64,000 nt of DNA from Trileptium ribeirensis (lineage: Eukaryota; Nematoda; Enoplea; Enoplida; Thoracostomopsidae): positions 1 through 64,000 of the forward strand of contig JASANE010026782.1 in the NCBI GenBank assembly GCA_030248225.1, written 5' to 3'. Shown here one piece after another: positions 1 through 9,161 of the stretch (the first letter of the stretch is position 1; each line of letters opens with the position of its first letter). The translations under genes were made by a program, and so were the position numbers. The notes beneath the pieces are model-generated. The model saw nothing but the letters and a program-made list of their open reading frames with translations, was not told the origin of the DNA and did not search any database.

Positions 1-129
1 GTACTCGTTCGTACATGCTGCTGGCTCATAAAATTAATGATGCATTATCGAAACTGAAATATTACTAACAGTAAGGATCGAGGACGCACAAGACACGACG
101 AAAACATATACCTACCATTCTTTTTGCAA

Positions 130-309
130 AACCTTCCTGATTTCAATTTCAGACGGCTCTTGCCGTACATCAAAAGAAATGACCCAGAATTGGGTCCAAT
201 TTGGTGGTATTATACAACAAAACACGGCCTAAAGCCGAGCTAGGCGCATTACGAATCGAAATGCGAGCTCATTACTTCGAGCTAACTCAGGACACCAAAA
301 ATATTATAC
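130..309 (+). pseudogene. pol remnant upstream of integrase (RNase H-integrase linker)
   Basis: Near 172 a reading frame encodes KRNDPELGPIWWYYTTKHG and then stops. The KxDPELG pattern is typical of the linker just before the integrase zinc finger in Ty3/gypsy pol. The coding sense then continues in another phase (201-389: ..HYFELTQDTKNI.. and YVTTRGHK), which runs into the integrase frame near 325-335. At least two frame breaks are therefore needed. A splice-acceptor-like TTTCAATTTCAG lies at about 141-152, but it has no visible partner. Confidence 0.5.
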
Positions 310-1425
310 ATGCATACGTTACAACCAGGGGACATAAATTACAAATTGTGCGTCCCAATCACATTGGTACAGCAAGTATTCAAACATGAACACAACACCT
401 TGTATGGAGGACATCCTGGCCGTGATCGACTACTAGCAAAATTAAAGCAATTTTACTACTGGAAGGGTATGTCGGAGCACGCACAACAATGGATCAGGCG
501 ATGCACTCTATGCCAATCCGCGAAGGACCCAATTGCTCGAATAACCACCGGATTGGGTAGGGCTCCGTTGGCAAATCAACCAATGTATCGTGTATTCGTA
601 GACATACTCGAAATTCAAGTTCGGTCGCAAGCGGGTAACCGCTATGTTATTGCATTCATCGATCAATTTACAAAATTTGCAATAGCAGTGGCAATAAGGC
701 ACCAGGATGCACACACAGCCGCACACATATTTTTATATGAGGTAGTCAACAAGTACGGAGCTCCCAGGGAGTTATATTCCGACAGAGGAGGTGCTTTCAC
801 CGCACATATGTTTGAAAGTCTGTGCCAAGAAATGCAGATATTTCGGCACATGAGTTTAGCTTACCACCCTCAGGCAAATGGAGAAATTGAACGATTTAAT
901 AGGACCCTACTATATTTGTTACGAGTGAGCGTACCACAAAATGACCACCACTCATGGGATGTATCATTACCGTTTTGCACCATGGCGTATAATTCATCGG
1001 CACACACAGCAACAAAATACCCACCATTTTTGCTCATGCACGGATTCTATGCTAGGCTCCCCGGAGAATACGACACGCATAGCGCAGCTACAGGATATAT
1101 TGGAGCTCATTCATATAGGGCCAACGCACAGCGCTGGATGGCTTCTATTAGGGAACGCGCATACCAGTCAATGAGAGCCGCGCAAGAGATAAATCAGCTA
1201 AGGTACAATAGGCGAACCCGCGAACCTCGCTACCAAACAGGTGAGTTAGTTTGGGTCTATAGGCACGATACCACACCAGGAACATCTAGGAAACTTACGC
1301 CTCGTTGGTGTGGACCGTACAAAATACTAAGGATCACTCCGCCATGCATGCGTGTAAGAATGCATTCTAAGGCATGGAACATGTCGTACACCTTAATAGG
1401 ACCAAGCCTTGTTTTAGGGCATTAG
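310..1425 (+). CDS. Ty3/gypsy integrase (pol C-terminal part)
   Basis: The integrase inserts retrotransposon cDNA into the host genome. The H2C2 zinc-binding module is visible as H28-x6-H35 with C65-x2-C68 (RRCTLCQSAK). The catalytic core has D98 in VFVDILE, D158 in LYSDRGGAFT and E194 in HPQANGEIERFNRTL, with exactly 35 residues between D158 and E194. The GPY/F-type C-terminal module follows (TPRWCGPYKILRI). The frame ends at a TAG just after the point where the family usually has a V-V-H-hydrophobic-N-R-x-K-P motif; that motif is present in the +2 phase at about 1383, so there is a frame break near 1370. The listed ATG is only the first Met in the open frame, because in these elements integrase is released from a polyprotein. 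The copy is probably inactive. Confidence 0.92.
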   Translation: MHTLQPGDINYKLCVPITLVQQVFKHEHNTLYGGHPGRDRLLAKLKQFYYWKGMSEHAQQWIRRCTLCQSAKDPIARITTGLGRAPLANQPMYRVFVDILEIQVRSQAGNRYVIAFIDQFTKFAIAVAIRHQDAHTAAHIFLYEVVNKYGAPRELYSDRGGAFTAHMFESLCQEMQIFRHMSLAYHPQANGEIERFNRTLLYLLRVSVPQNDHHSWDVSLPFCTMAYNSSAHTATKYPPFLLMHGFYARLPGEYDTHSAATGYIGAHSYRANAQRWMASIRERAYQSMRAAQEINQLRYNRRTREPRYQTGELVWVYRHDTTPGTSRKLTPRWCGPYKILRITPPCMRVRMHSKAWNMSYTLIGPSLVLGH

Positions 1426-1688
1426 ATCCAGTACCTAATGTAGGGGACTGGTTAAGTCAGGTACACGCTTCTGTATTAGAAAGGGGACTGAATGAACCAA
1501 CCCAACGAATTATCGCTGATAGGGATTTCGTTACTGAAATAGAACCCGTAGATGAAGTAGCAGTGCGCACTGTAAGAACAGCAGTCAGTGATGGTTCAGA
1601 CACCGAGAGTATAGAAATGGGTGACCCTAACGATCCTAATTTATATCGCCGGACTTATGCTGAAACAAGCGGCAATGGAGCACATTGA
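1374..1688 (+). pseudogene. Integrase C-terminal tail in a shifted frame
   Basis: This 104-codon frame starts with VVHLNRTKPCFRAL, the usual end of the Ty3/gypsy GPY/F module, and so continues integrase after a frame break at about 1370. It then becomes acidic and polar (DRDFVTEIEPVDE, SDGSDTESIEMGDPNDPN) and stops at 1686-1688. Downstream sense resumes in the original frame (EHIEYRTDDYDPQ, from about 1678), so a second, compensating break is likely around 1675. The two breaks could be decay indels or, less likely, programmed shifts. A second copy of the element would decide. Confidence 0.6.
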
Positions 1689-3003
1689 GTATCGAACGGA
1701 CGACTACGACCCGCAAAATCCAAGGACGGTCAGGAGTCCTCTGACTGATCCAGATAGAGAAATAGAACCATCTTGGCCACCAATATCGCAGGAACAGGTT
1801 ACTAGTCAAGAGGCTTTCTCGTACATACCAGAACCTGGTAGCCGAGACACGCAGGTAGAGTACGGACAACATACGGTGCCAGTAACCACAATGGAAAGAA
1901 TAGTAGCCACCAGCGAGGAAGTTCCATTCGGTGTACTGACTGTGGGCGTAGGCATACTTGAAGGACAACATTTCTACCCAGAGGACATCACGCTATCTAC
2001 CACGCCACACGGAGCTGCAGGTGGCATTGTCGTACCCGGACCATACACCTCGGAAGATCTACGTTATGCAATCATGCTCGCCGCTCAGGACCATCCATTA
2101 TTCCAATCAAGACCAGCTGAACATATTATGGCATCGCGGCTGCGGGTACCAATGGAAATGTCAACTCAAACTGTAGAAGACTATACGACAATACGCCCTT
2201 ATAGCGCTCCACCAGCAGCTGCTGACAGGCCTATGTCTCCCCATCAATACGTTTTTCGGGAGGCAGCCTTTACACAGCCACCAGGGTCACCAATGTCCAG
2301 CTATCTATCGGAGACATCTGGCGAGGACACTACCGTGGACGTGAGAGCAGCTGAAGCAGACGACGAGTTAACTAGTCAGACATCACAGGAGCCCTCTTCA
2401 GCTGAACGACGTGGTCGAACGGGACAAGGAACATCCAGCAGTAGTTCTCGAACACCTACTACGCAACCAGGAACCTCCGACTCACTAAGCGAATTCACGC
2501 TTGCGGAATCAAGCAGCGAACCACCAGCACCCAGAATGGGAATCGTTCGCGCGGTAACCTTAGATACCTCTGCCCGCACACGAGCCTCGACAGAAGAACG
2601 AGGAAAGGCACTTGTTGGACGGGCCACGCAACGGAAACAAATTATATCAACACGAGGAGGTTTGACCACCCAGTCTGGCACCACTGACCAGCCAGGACCA
2701 TCCACGGTAACCATTACAGAGCAGGTACACCTCACTACTGCTGCTACTACCTCCTCAGGAATAATACGCCTTAGTACGACTCAAGCGACGGTCCCAACCA
2801 GACACTTACTACATCGCCAGGCCAGGGATCGGGTCTTTAGGCCATACGGCGCAGCATCAATGAAGAGTCTGACTCGGACGACCCTGACCTGCGGGTGGAT
2901 TAATCCTAATCATATTCGCACGTACCTCAACACAAGTGAGCACAACAGGCCAACAAAAAGGGGGGTGGAAGAGGGGATCAGGAATACATTCACAGGTAAA
3001 TAA
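1621..3003 (+). CDS. Pro/Ser/Thr-rich disordered protein region after integrase
   Basis: The frame has 460 codons, in the same phase as integrase. The first 18 or so codons are probably out-of-frame noise, and the real sense begins near EHIEYRTDDY at about 1678. The product is low in hydrophobic residues and rich in S, T, P, Q and E (SSSSSRTPTTQPGTSDSLS; TTQSGTTDQPGPSTVT). It has no transmembrane segment, no signal peptide and no CCHC knuckle, which argues against env or gag. The C-terminus turns basic (RHLLHRQARDRVFRPYG). It could be a long tail of pol or a separate accessory protein. It ends 45 nt before the next ORF, with TAA at 3001 and TAG at 3046. Confidence 0.6.
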   Translation: MTLTILIYIAGLMLKQAAMEHIEYRTDDYDPQNPRTVRSPLTDPDREIEPSWPPISQEQVTSQEAFSYIPEPGSRDTQVEYGQHTVPVTTMERIVATSEEVPFGVLTVGVGILEGQHFYPEDITLSTTPHGAAGGIVVPGPYTSEDLRYAIMLAAQDHPLFQSRPAEHIMASRLRVPMEMSTQTVEDYTTIRPYSAPPAAADRPMSPHQYVFREAAFTQPPGSPMSSYLSETSGEDTTVDVRAAEADDELTSQTSQEPSSAERRGRTGQGTSSSSSRTPTTQPGTSDSLSEFTLAESSSEPPAPRMGIVRAVTLDTSARTRASTEERGKALVGRATQRKQIISTRGGLTTQSGTTDQPGPSTVTITEQVHLTTAATTSSGIIRLSTTQATVPTRHLLHRQARDRVFRPYGAASMKSLTRTTLTCGWINPNHIRTYLNTSEHNRPTKRGVEEGIRNTFTGK

Positions 3004-3048
3004 GACTATCTTTACCCTCAGACCCTTATTTCGGTATACACATTATAG

Positions 3049-4281
3049 ATGCGACGAAGCTACAGTGCCAACGACATCCAGATGCCAATGCTACCAACAG
3101 GCCTGCGGCACGTACCGATGGTTTGCGGCGGCGGCATCTATCCGACGGAGCCTCTTTATCAAGCTCCACCAGGATCGCGCGGGGTAAACTTCGCCTCCAA
3201 AGGGACCCGCCGGCCAATGCTTGCCAACGAGACAACGACGCTCGACAAGTTCGAACACAACGGGCGGCGTCTGTCCAGCGCGGCCGAGAATTTCCATCTC
3301 AGCGTACTGGAGTTGGTGGGTTTCAACAACGCCGCAAAGGAGTTGGCCGAGGCGAATATTAGCCCAACCGAGCTACAACTCCGTAGCATCGCCCTCCATC
3401 GCCGCCTACCGATGAAGAGACGCTGCATGCTGAAATCTTATTACCCGCACATAATGCGGCCAATACTACTGGGCAAATTCAGCATGCCTGAATATGCGGA
3501 GGAATTGGAGGCTACCGAGGACCGGCGTCTATACAACGCTTCGCTCGACGACTTCTGGGGAACAGGCGCCTTCCACATCGACTGCTGCTGCGGCCGCACG
3601 TTCCACAACGTGACGGGTCGCCTGCTCGAGAAAATCCGAGCATACAATCGGGATGGACTCGTTCGGTGGCCCCAAGTCGTCATCGTGGGCGACGAGCAAG
3701 CGTTGCCGCTACTCAACTTCGCCGACCAGCACAACTGGCTGGTATTCGCTTGGCCACGCATGGAGATGGCCGACTTAATACAGTGGGCCAACGCCTTTGT
3801 TACACCACAGACGGACTGCGTAATTGTCCTCGGCGGTTATGGCAAATTGTGGCAGGCCGACTGCAAGGTCTATTCGCCCAGTGCGTTCACCAAGCGCATC
3901 AAGCGAAAATTGGAGGTGCTCGAACGGCGCCTCCGGGAAAATGCGGCCGTCTACGTCGCTCCGCCACCACCGCAGTGGAACGCTACGAACTATACCAGCG
4001 AAGCATGGGCGACGGAGTTGCGCATCCGAAAACTGCGCCTTACCGAGCAACACCAGGCCCTGCGGAACGTCATCATGCCTGCGTGGTCGGTACCATTAAC
4101 GGCACCCGAAGCCTGGGATACGGTCGGACCGTTCAACCGGGGTGAGGATCGCCAACGGTGGACCGAGCCAGTAGTGGCGCCCGCTTATCATGCGGAACTG
4201 ATCAACTGGGTGGGCCACTACTTTCGCTGCACTGGACTTTTTCGCCTCGGCGAACAGCGAAGGGGTGACAACGAAGAATAA
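3049..4281 (+). CDS. Accessory ORF A: SGNH-fold-like protein of the retrotransposon, function unknown
   Basis: The frame is intact for 410 codons, and the ATG follows an in-frame TAG directly. I do not recognise the family by name. The C-terminal two thirds are clearly paralogous to the next ORF: HIMRPILLGKFSMPEYA (residues 134-150), FWG (169-171), NVTGRLLEKIR (187-197), VVIVGDEQALPLL (210-222), VIVLGGYGKLW (258-268) and VYVAPPPPQW (301-310). The series V-x-x-x-GD, then W-P about 20 residues later, hydrophobic-GG, an alpha-helical stretch and a beta-strand ending in PP is the spacing seen in SGNH/GDSL esterases. However, the block I Ser is E and the GGND Asn is Y, so enzymatic activity is unlikely. 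A Cys-rich CCCG occurs at 179-182. Codons are GC-rich compared with pol. There is no signal peptide or membrane segment. A binding role is possible but not shown. Confidence 0.75.
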   Translation: MRRSYSANDIQMPMLPTGLRHVPMVCGGGIYPTEPLYQAPPGSRGVNFASKGTRRPMLANETTTLDKFEHNGRRLSSAAENFHLSVLELVGFNNAAKELAEANISPTELQLRSIALHRRLPMKRRCMLKSYYPHIMRPILLGKFSMPEYAEELEATEDRRLYNASLDDFWGTGAFHIDCCCGRTFHNVTGRLLEKIRAYNRDGLVRWPQVVIVGDEQALPLLNFADQHNWLVFAWPRMEMADLIQWANAFVTPQTDCVIVLGGYGKLWQADCKVYSPSAFTKRIKRKLEVLERRLRENAAVYVAPPPPQWNATNYTSEAWATELRIRKLRLTEQHQALRNVIMPAWSVPLTAPEAWDTVGPFNRGEDRQRWTEPVVAPAYHAELINWVGHYFRCTGLFRLGEQRRGDNEE

Positions 4282-4482
4282 GACCTATTAAGAAATCCGT
4301 TCGCACGTGGGTACCTCCAGCAAAGGGAAGCAGATAATCAGTGAAGAGTCATTCATAGAACACCCTAGAGCAGTAGAAACCGCAACCCTTTAGGGCGTAG
4401 AGGATTTCGTCTGCGGACGCGCGCGAGAGAATCAAGCGTAGAGTTAGAAATTACGCAAGCCATTGTAGTTGGTTGCACTAGC
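4282..4482 (+). other. Spacer between the two accessory ORFs
   Basis: About 200 nt with stops in the frame shared by both ORFs. A purine-rich AGCAAAGGGAAGCAG occurs at about 4319-4333, but nothing shows that it is a polypurine tract or a splice site. How the second ORF is translated (subgenomic RNA, splicing or reinitiation) cannot be read from the sequence. Confidence 0.4.
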
Positions 4483-5880
4483 ATGCGTAGCGCAAATCGA
4501 CTGTTGAAAAAAGGGACGAAACCTATAAAGGCTATATTGTTACAGATGGACAACAGCGTTCGGCAACGCGGTGAGGACGACAAAGACAACAACAGCGTTT
4601 GGCGACGCAGTGACAGTCAACTGGACCAGAGCGTTCGGCAACGCAATGGCAGCGACACCAGACGCTCCGAAGGCGGTCCAACCCGACGGGTACCAACAAC
4701 TGGGCCATACGCTCCGCCCGAGGCAACTACCTACCGCCTGCCCAGCATCCCGACTTATCACGTCGACTTAACGCAGCCCTATGTCCCGTTCCTGTCGCAC
4801 GGTACCGAGTGGCCGGAGCTGTCCAACATGCACGAGGCAGCGACGCCCTTCCATCACGATGGTACGACGGCCCCGACCGTCGAACAACACTATCAGGTGA
4901 GGGTGCTCCTCGTGCTCGGCCTGATGGAAGCGGCCAAGGAACTGATGGACATGGTTGGAAGGCCACAGCAGATAAAAGCCAGAGCGCGGGCGCTAAAGGA
5001 CGAACTGATCGACAACATCACCAGTGCCCGGCTCAAACCCCTGCTTGAACACATAATGCGGCCAATATTGATCCGTAAATTCAGCATTCCTAGCTACGCG
5101 CGGATCCTGCAGCTCACGGGAAACCAACCGCTCCTGGAGGTAACTACCGATACCTTCTGGGGTGTCGAGCGCACGCTCCAGCAGTTACGACAGGCCGAAC
5201 CACCCAAACACTGCCACAACGTCATGGGTCGTCTTCTGGAGGAGGTGCGGGAATACCTCACCTCGGGTTACGCTTGCTGGCCGCACGTCATCATCATGGG
5301 CGACGCGCTCCCGCTACCGTTGCTAGAAATAGCCAACGACAACAAGTGGCTCGTCTGCGCATGGCCTGGAACCACGCTAATACGCATGATCCAACTCGCC
5401 AGCGCCGTTCTAACGCCGTCAACCAAATGCGTCATCTTACTTGGAGGCTACCAATACATCTACCGGAAGGCGCAACCGGAGCAGCTCCATGCGACCAACC
5501 CAAATGCAGCCTTCAAGAAGATTAAGCGCCACCTAGGGATGCTGTCACGGCGAGTACCAGCGCGCACGCCCGTGATTGTCGCACCGCCGATACCCCGATG
5601 GGCCGCGGCTAACCAAGACGCAATATTTTGGACGGTCGAATTCAAACGAATAGTCGCCAACCATCGGCAACAGCACGACGCATTCCACAACGTCTATTTC
5701 CCGAACTGGCCGGTCGCTTTTAATGCCGCAGACGCCTGGGAGCGAGATGAGCCGCACATGGAATGGCAGGAGCGCCCACAGTTCGAAGAACCCATGGTTT
5801 CCAGGTACTGCTTGCGCAACTTGCGAGAATGGGTCGGCCAATTGGTGCGCGATGCCGAACTTGGGCGTTTAACGCGATAG
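4483..5880 (+). CDS. Accessory ORF B: paralogue of accessory ORF A
   Basis: The frame is intact for 465 codons. Two in-frame starts are possible, 4483 and 4546 (MDNSVRQRG). The N-terminus (residues 23-60) is a charged repeat NSVRQRG / NSVWRRS / QSVRQRN. From about residue 140 it aligns with accessory ORF A: AAKELMD (150-156), HIMRPILIRKFSIPSYA (190-206), FWG (215-217), NVMGRLLEEVREY (246-258), VIIMGDALPLPLL (269-281), AWPGTTLIRM (293-302), VILLGGYQYIY (317-327) and VIVAPPIPRW (364-373). The WPGTT and PPIPRW segments look even more SGNH-like than in ORF A. The block I Ser is Ala and the block III Asn is Tyr, so it is probably non-catalytic. DEPH at 422-425 might occupy the D-x-x-H position, but that alignment is uncertain. 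High-GC codon use matches ORF A and differs from pol. Confidence 0.75.
   Translation: MRSANRLLKKGTKPIKAILLQMDNSVRQRGEDDKDNNSVWRRSDSQLDQSVRQRNGSDTRRSEGGPTRRVPTTGPYAPPEATTYRLPSIPTYHVDLTQPYVPFLSHGTEWPELSNMHEAATPFHHDGTTAPTVEQHYQVRVLLVLGLMEAAKELMDMVGRPQQIKARARALKDELIDNITSARLKPLLEHIMRPILIRKFSIPSYARILQLTGNQPLLEVTTDTFWGVERTLQQLRQAEPPKHCHNVMGRLLEEVREYLTSGYACWPHVIIMGDALPLPLLEIANDNKWLVCAWPGTTLIRMIQLASAVLTPSTKCVILLGGYQYIYRKAQPEQLHATNPNAAFKKIKRHLGMLSRRVPARTPVIVAPPIPRWAAANQDAIFWTVEFKRIVANHRQQHDAFHNVYFPNWPVAFNAADAWERDEPHMEWQERPQFEEPMVSRYCLRNLREWVGQLVRDAELGRLTR
4548..4652 (+). repeat. Three tandem hairpin-forming repeats at the start of ORF B
   Basis: AGCGTTCGGCAACGC occurs near 4555 and 4632, and a variant AGCGTTTGGCGACGC near 4592. 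The units are about 37-39 nt apart. Each full unit contains GCGTT-CGGC-AACGC, a perfect 5-bp stem with a 4-nt loop, and encodes SV(R/W)(Q/R)R. Confidence 0.8.
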
Positions 5881-8190
5881 GCAAATGTAATAAGGGGCAT
5901 AGAGTATAGACCATCAGAAAAGTAGGAGTAAGCGTGCGAATAGTTAGACAAACCTAGGTGAAAGATAAGGACGACTAAAACAAGTAGGGCGGGAAACGGC
6001 GAGCCGCATCGAACATAAATAAAGCGGGGCGAGTAACCAGTATAACCGCGCGAAACAAAACAGGATAGTGCACAAATACAAGTTGCCAACCTGCACATCG
6101 CGAACGAAACAAATCATTTCTAAGGGACCTAATAATGAGCAATACGTAGTCGTTGGTGCTATTCGGCAAGTTTTAGCGTTTTTCGCTGAAAGATAAAAAA
6201 TTTAAAATTTCGATCCCCAGTTCGCGCCCCTGACAAAATTCCGGACACACAGTTCCGAAGCACCACCAAGCGCCCCCTCCGGTTCATGCCTCTAGTAAAA
6301 TTTTGGCGAATGGAGAATCTAGAATAGACATGAAATGTTGCACAAACTAAAGTATTGGTAGACGCACGAATATGCAGCATGGGGACAACAATCGACATGC
6401 AATTTTAGAACAATGACAGTCATACATTATACGAAATCATACAAATAATCGTTCGCAAACACACACGCACAGGGTTAGATTTTAAACTGTGACCAAGCTG
6501 CGATTTCTATTCAGTTATGGGCGATTCTGTAATTTGGGGTATTTTATGTTTTTCACTAGGTTCTGGGTGGTCGCAACCCCGAAAACCCTGAATGTCATAA
6601 CAAACCCCCGAAAAAAATTCTATTCATTTTTAAAATTTTTATTGCACCGTGCACCATGTTGTCGACTTCCACTGCCGAATCAAAAATATATGTATTGCTG
6701 TTACAATTGATTTTTTGCATATAACAAATTGCTTGTTTTTGGCAGCAAAACCTAATTTCATCTTTACTTACCGGGCTGTGTGGTCGCAGCACGCAAAATT
6801 CGAGAAATGGGTTGCACCAGTCCCTGGGAAACTACTGTCTGCAAGCCGCTGCAGCCATTATACCAAAAGAAATTAAAATTGCGAACAGTGGAACAGCCAC
6901 GACCCGGCGTGGAATTGGGCCTAACGACCCTGTCTCGGCGGTCAAAACTGCTCAGGGCTATCAAGTTCTACCGAGTGGACTCAGTTTGTTTTTCGTTGAA
7001 ATATTTCGTAAAATTTGTGTTTCGAACCATCAATCTACTAGTCGAGGTGTTTTATTTTCTTGTGTTAGTTGGTCACAATTATTTCATCGCAACGATGCTA
7101 ATATGTTATAATAGGAGTATTTTGATATTTGTTACCTCTGTTTACGCTAAACACAGAGCTCCGATTTTTTTGAAAGAACCCTGAAAATTGAACCGCGGTC
7201 TAACCGGCCACTCTGGAGGTTATAGTAAAGATTGACGTAACTTATAACGATACAGTATGGATCTGTTACTTATGCAACACAGACAACGACAAAAATGTTC
7301 TAAATAAACACGAAAAAATGCTAATATAAAAACCCAGCTGGGGAGGAGGGTAGGGTGTCCTGAGGTAAGCGGGGAAACTTCCCCAGCTATTTCCACTTTC
7401 TTTGAAGTTGCAGCTTGTGCCCCAGTTAATAGGCCCCAGGGTTAAATTTTGGGCTTTGTTAGAGTATATTCCCATAATGCAATTTTGAATATGTCACTGT
7501 ACACTTCTAAAGGAACACAACTATTTCTCTACTAACATTTTCTACATTTTCACACACTGATTGAATAATGTACTTAAAATATATTGTCAAAAACCTGTAT
7601 TTCAACCTCCCACTGTTGCGGGGTGCCAGAACACGTTTGATTCGCGTTCTGCATTGAGGACAATCTATTTTGTGTTTGAGTATGACCTTGTTATGTTCTC
7701 GTCACCGTCGTCTTAGCGGTATCTCTCTAAATAATGGCTCCATCTCTGTCAGAACTGTCCGATTCCATGTTGTAAAGTCTCGTCGTCGTGGTCTATTCCA
7801 ATTCAACGGTGCGTTGTCCAGCAATTTCCTTTTTGTTTTGTTATGTGGCCCCGCCATAGAAGACATATTGTTGTAATTGTTGACGTGATGCTGGAATTTC
7901 GATTGGCCAATCCACACAGAACGCAGTTTGAAGTGTAGCTGAGCCACGTGACTCCGAGTACTTTCCGCAGACAATTATTACGTTCGAACAGTTATATCTT
8001 GCAGTATCTTGAATGCTTGGGAGTCCAAGTATCAGAATCGTATAGAACAAATGGAATATCGCACGAGTCAAGATCTCTGAGCTCTCTTGCTGACGTGATT
8101 ATTTTGACACAGTTTCTGCAGTTTAGCAAAGACATATGCGGTGATCGCTATCCTGTTTGAATCGTCCTTGACAGTGTACAACCAGATTGT
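5881..8190. other. Non-coding tail of the retrotransposon, then AT-rich DNA
   Basis: 5881 to about 6150 is probably the 3' untranslated region or LTR of the retrotransposon; an AATAAA lies at about 6017. After that the DNA is AT-rich with scattered stops in all frames. A short GC-richer patch at 7335-7440 (CCCAGCTGGGGAGGAGGGTAG, later CTTCCCCAGCTATT) has weak inverted symmetry and may be a small decayed TIR element. I see no gene. Confidence 0.4.
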
Positions 8191-8194
8191 TATT

Positions 8195-8560
8195 TAGAGC
8201 TAAGACAGCAGAAACCGTCAATGTTCCCCAAGTTGTACCCAACACCACAGAGATGTGGGGAATAGCTGGGCAGCAGCAATACAGCACCTTTGTTTTGTCG
8301 TACTTGTCTTAAGGCCCACACAATTACCGTGCGTATGGAGGCAATGAATTGTCACTTGCATTACGGCTTCCGACTCCGCTATCAGCGCGATGTCATCCGC
8401 ATATTCGATATTGGTTATGACGGCTTGGTCCGACGCTGCGGTTGAAGTGAAGCCCCCTGTGCCTCCTGAATGATTGCGTTCAGCACTTAGTCAACAATGT
8501 AATTGAACATCACTGATCCTTGTCGAAGATCGGTTTTCATTCTAAATGGCGACTGTTAGG
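8195..8560 (-). pseudogene. LINE reverse transcriptase remnant
   Basis: The minus strand gives RMKTDLRQGSVMFNYIVD near 8545-8490, a damaged form of the (V/R)KTGLRQGCVLSPLLFN block. It is followed in another frame by NIEYADDIALIAESEAV at about 8415-8365, the catalytic F/YADD box with its usual downstream Ala-Leu-Ile. A deletion between the LRQG and FNY blocks and a frame change before YADD show decay. Confidence 0.75.
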
Positions 8561-9161
8561 AGCTTTGGATTGTAACTAAGCTGCTATTCTGCTGGCCTTT
8601 CAGCTTGCCGAAAAAGCGGAGGATTTCCATGTGATACCATGTTCAAATCTCGAGTGGTAATGGGCGAAATTTAAAAGTTTTACGAATATTTTTTGGCGGA
8701 GTTTTTGCTATGTGTACATATTTTCCGCGCTGATGGTGTTAGTCTGCGCTGTCTTATTAAATCATTCCAAGGCTATTAACGTTTGTGCATTTTTGTGTGT
8801 TCTGAAACAACATTGACATTGATGGAGTGGGGCGGGGTCGAACATGGCGAGATTTTGGCGAGTAGGATCTGAGAATCGCCGAGTGGGAGGATCCCCCGTA
8901 ATGGAGAGGTTAGGACTGCGCGTAAGGCTGCTTTATTATTTCAAGCAGTAGTTGTAACTGCACCGCCATTTAAATTTCTTGAGTCGTCGATGATCGTGAG
9001 TGGTCTTCGGTATCGTACCAGCCACAGGCAGTTCGTCTTGAGTAATTGATTTCTTGGAAGCTATGCAATAAGTAGTTGTTTGCAGTGCTCTCTCCACCTG
9101 TCCGTCTGCTTCTCAAAGCCGTTATCACTCGCCTGCGGCACCCTTATCACATCACTACTGC

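Larger units (their letters stand above)
1..6150 (+). mobile_element. Ty3/gypsy-type LTR retrotransposon, 3' part
   Basis: The order on one strand is a decayed pol remnant, integrase, a Pro/Ser/Thr-rich tail, then two accessory ORFs. Integrase motifs show the Ty3/gypsy type. Reverse transcriptase, gag and the 5' LTR would lie before position 1 or have been lost; bases 1-130 show nothing recognisable. The four main reading frames (310, 1621, 3049, 4483) share one phase but are separated by stop codons, so they are not one ORF. No LTR pair can be defined because the 5' end is missing. The right border near 6.15 kb is a guess, based on the loss of coding content and the return to AT-rich DNA. 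Confidence 0.8.

Noticed and set aside
1621..3003. An env or gag gene
   Set aside because: There is no signal peptide, transmembrane segment, furin-like site, CCHC knuckle or major homology region; composition is that of a disordered protein.
2994..3048. Possible 55-nt intron joining the Ser/Thr-rich frame to accessory ORF A (CAG|GTAAAT donor, TTATAG acceptor)
   Set aside because: Joining at these sites puts the downstream sequence in the wrong frame for the ORF, and the ORF has its own ATG directly after the stop.
7702..7974. A 90-codon minus-strand protein
   Set aside because: No motif, no splice signals and no similarity to neighbours; it is the size expected by chance.
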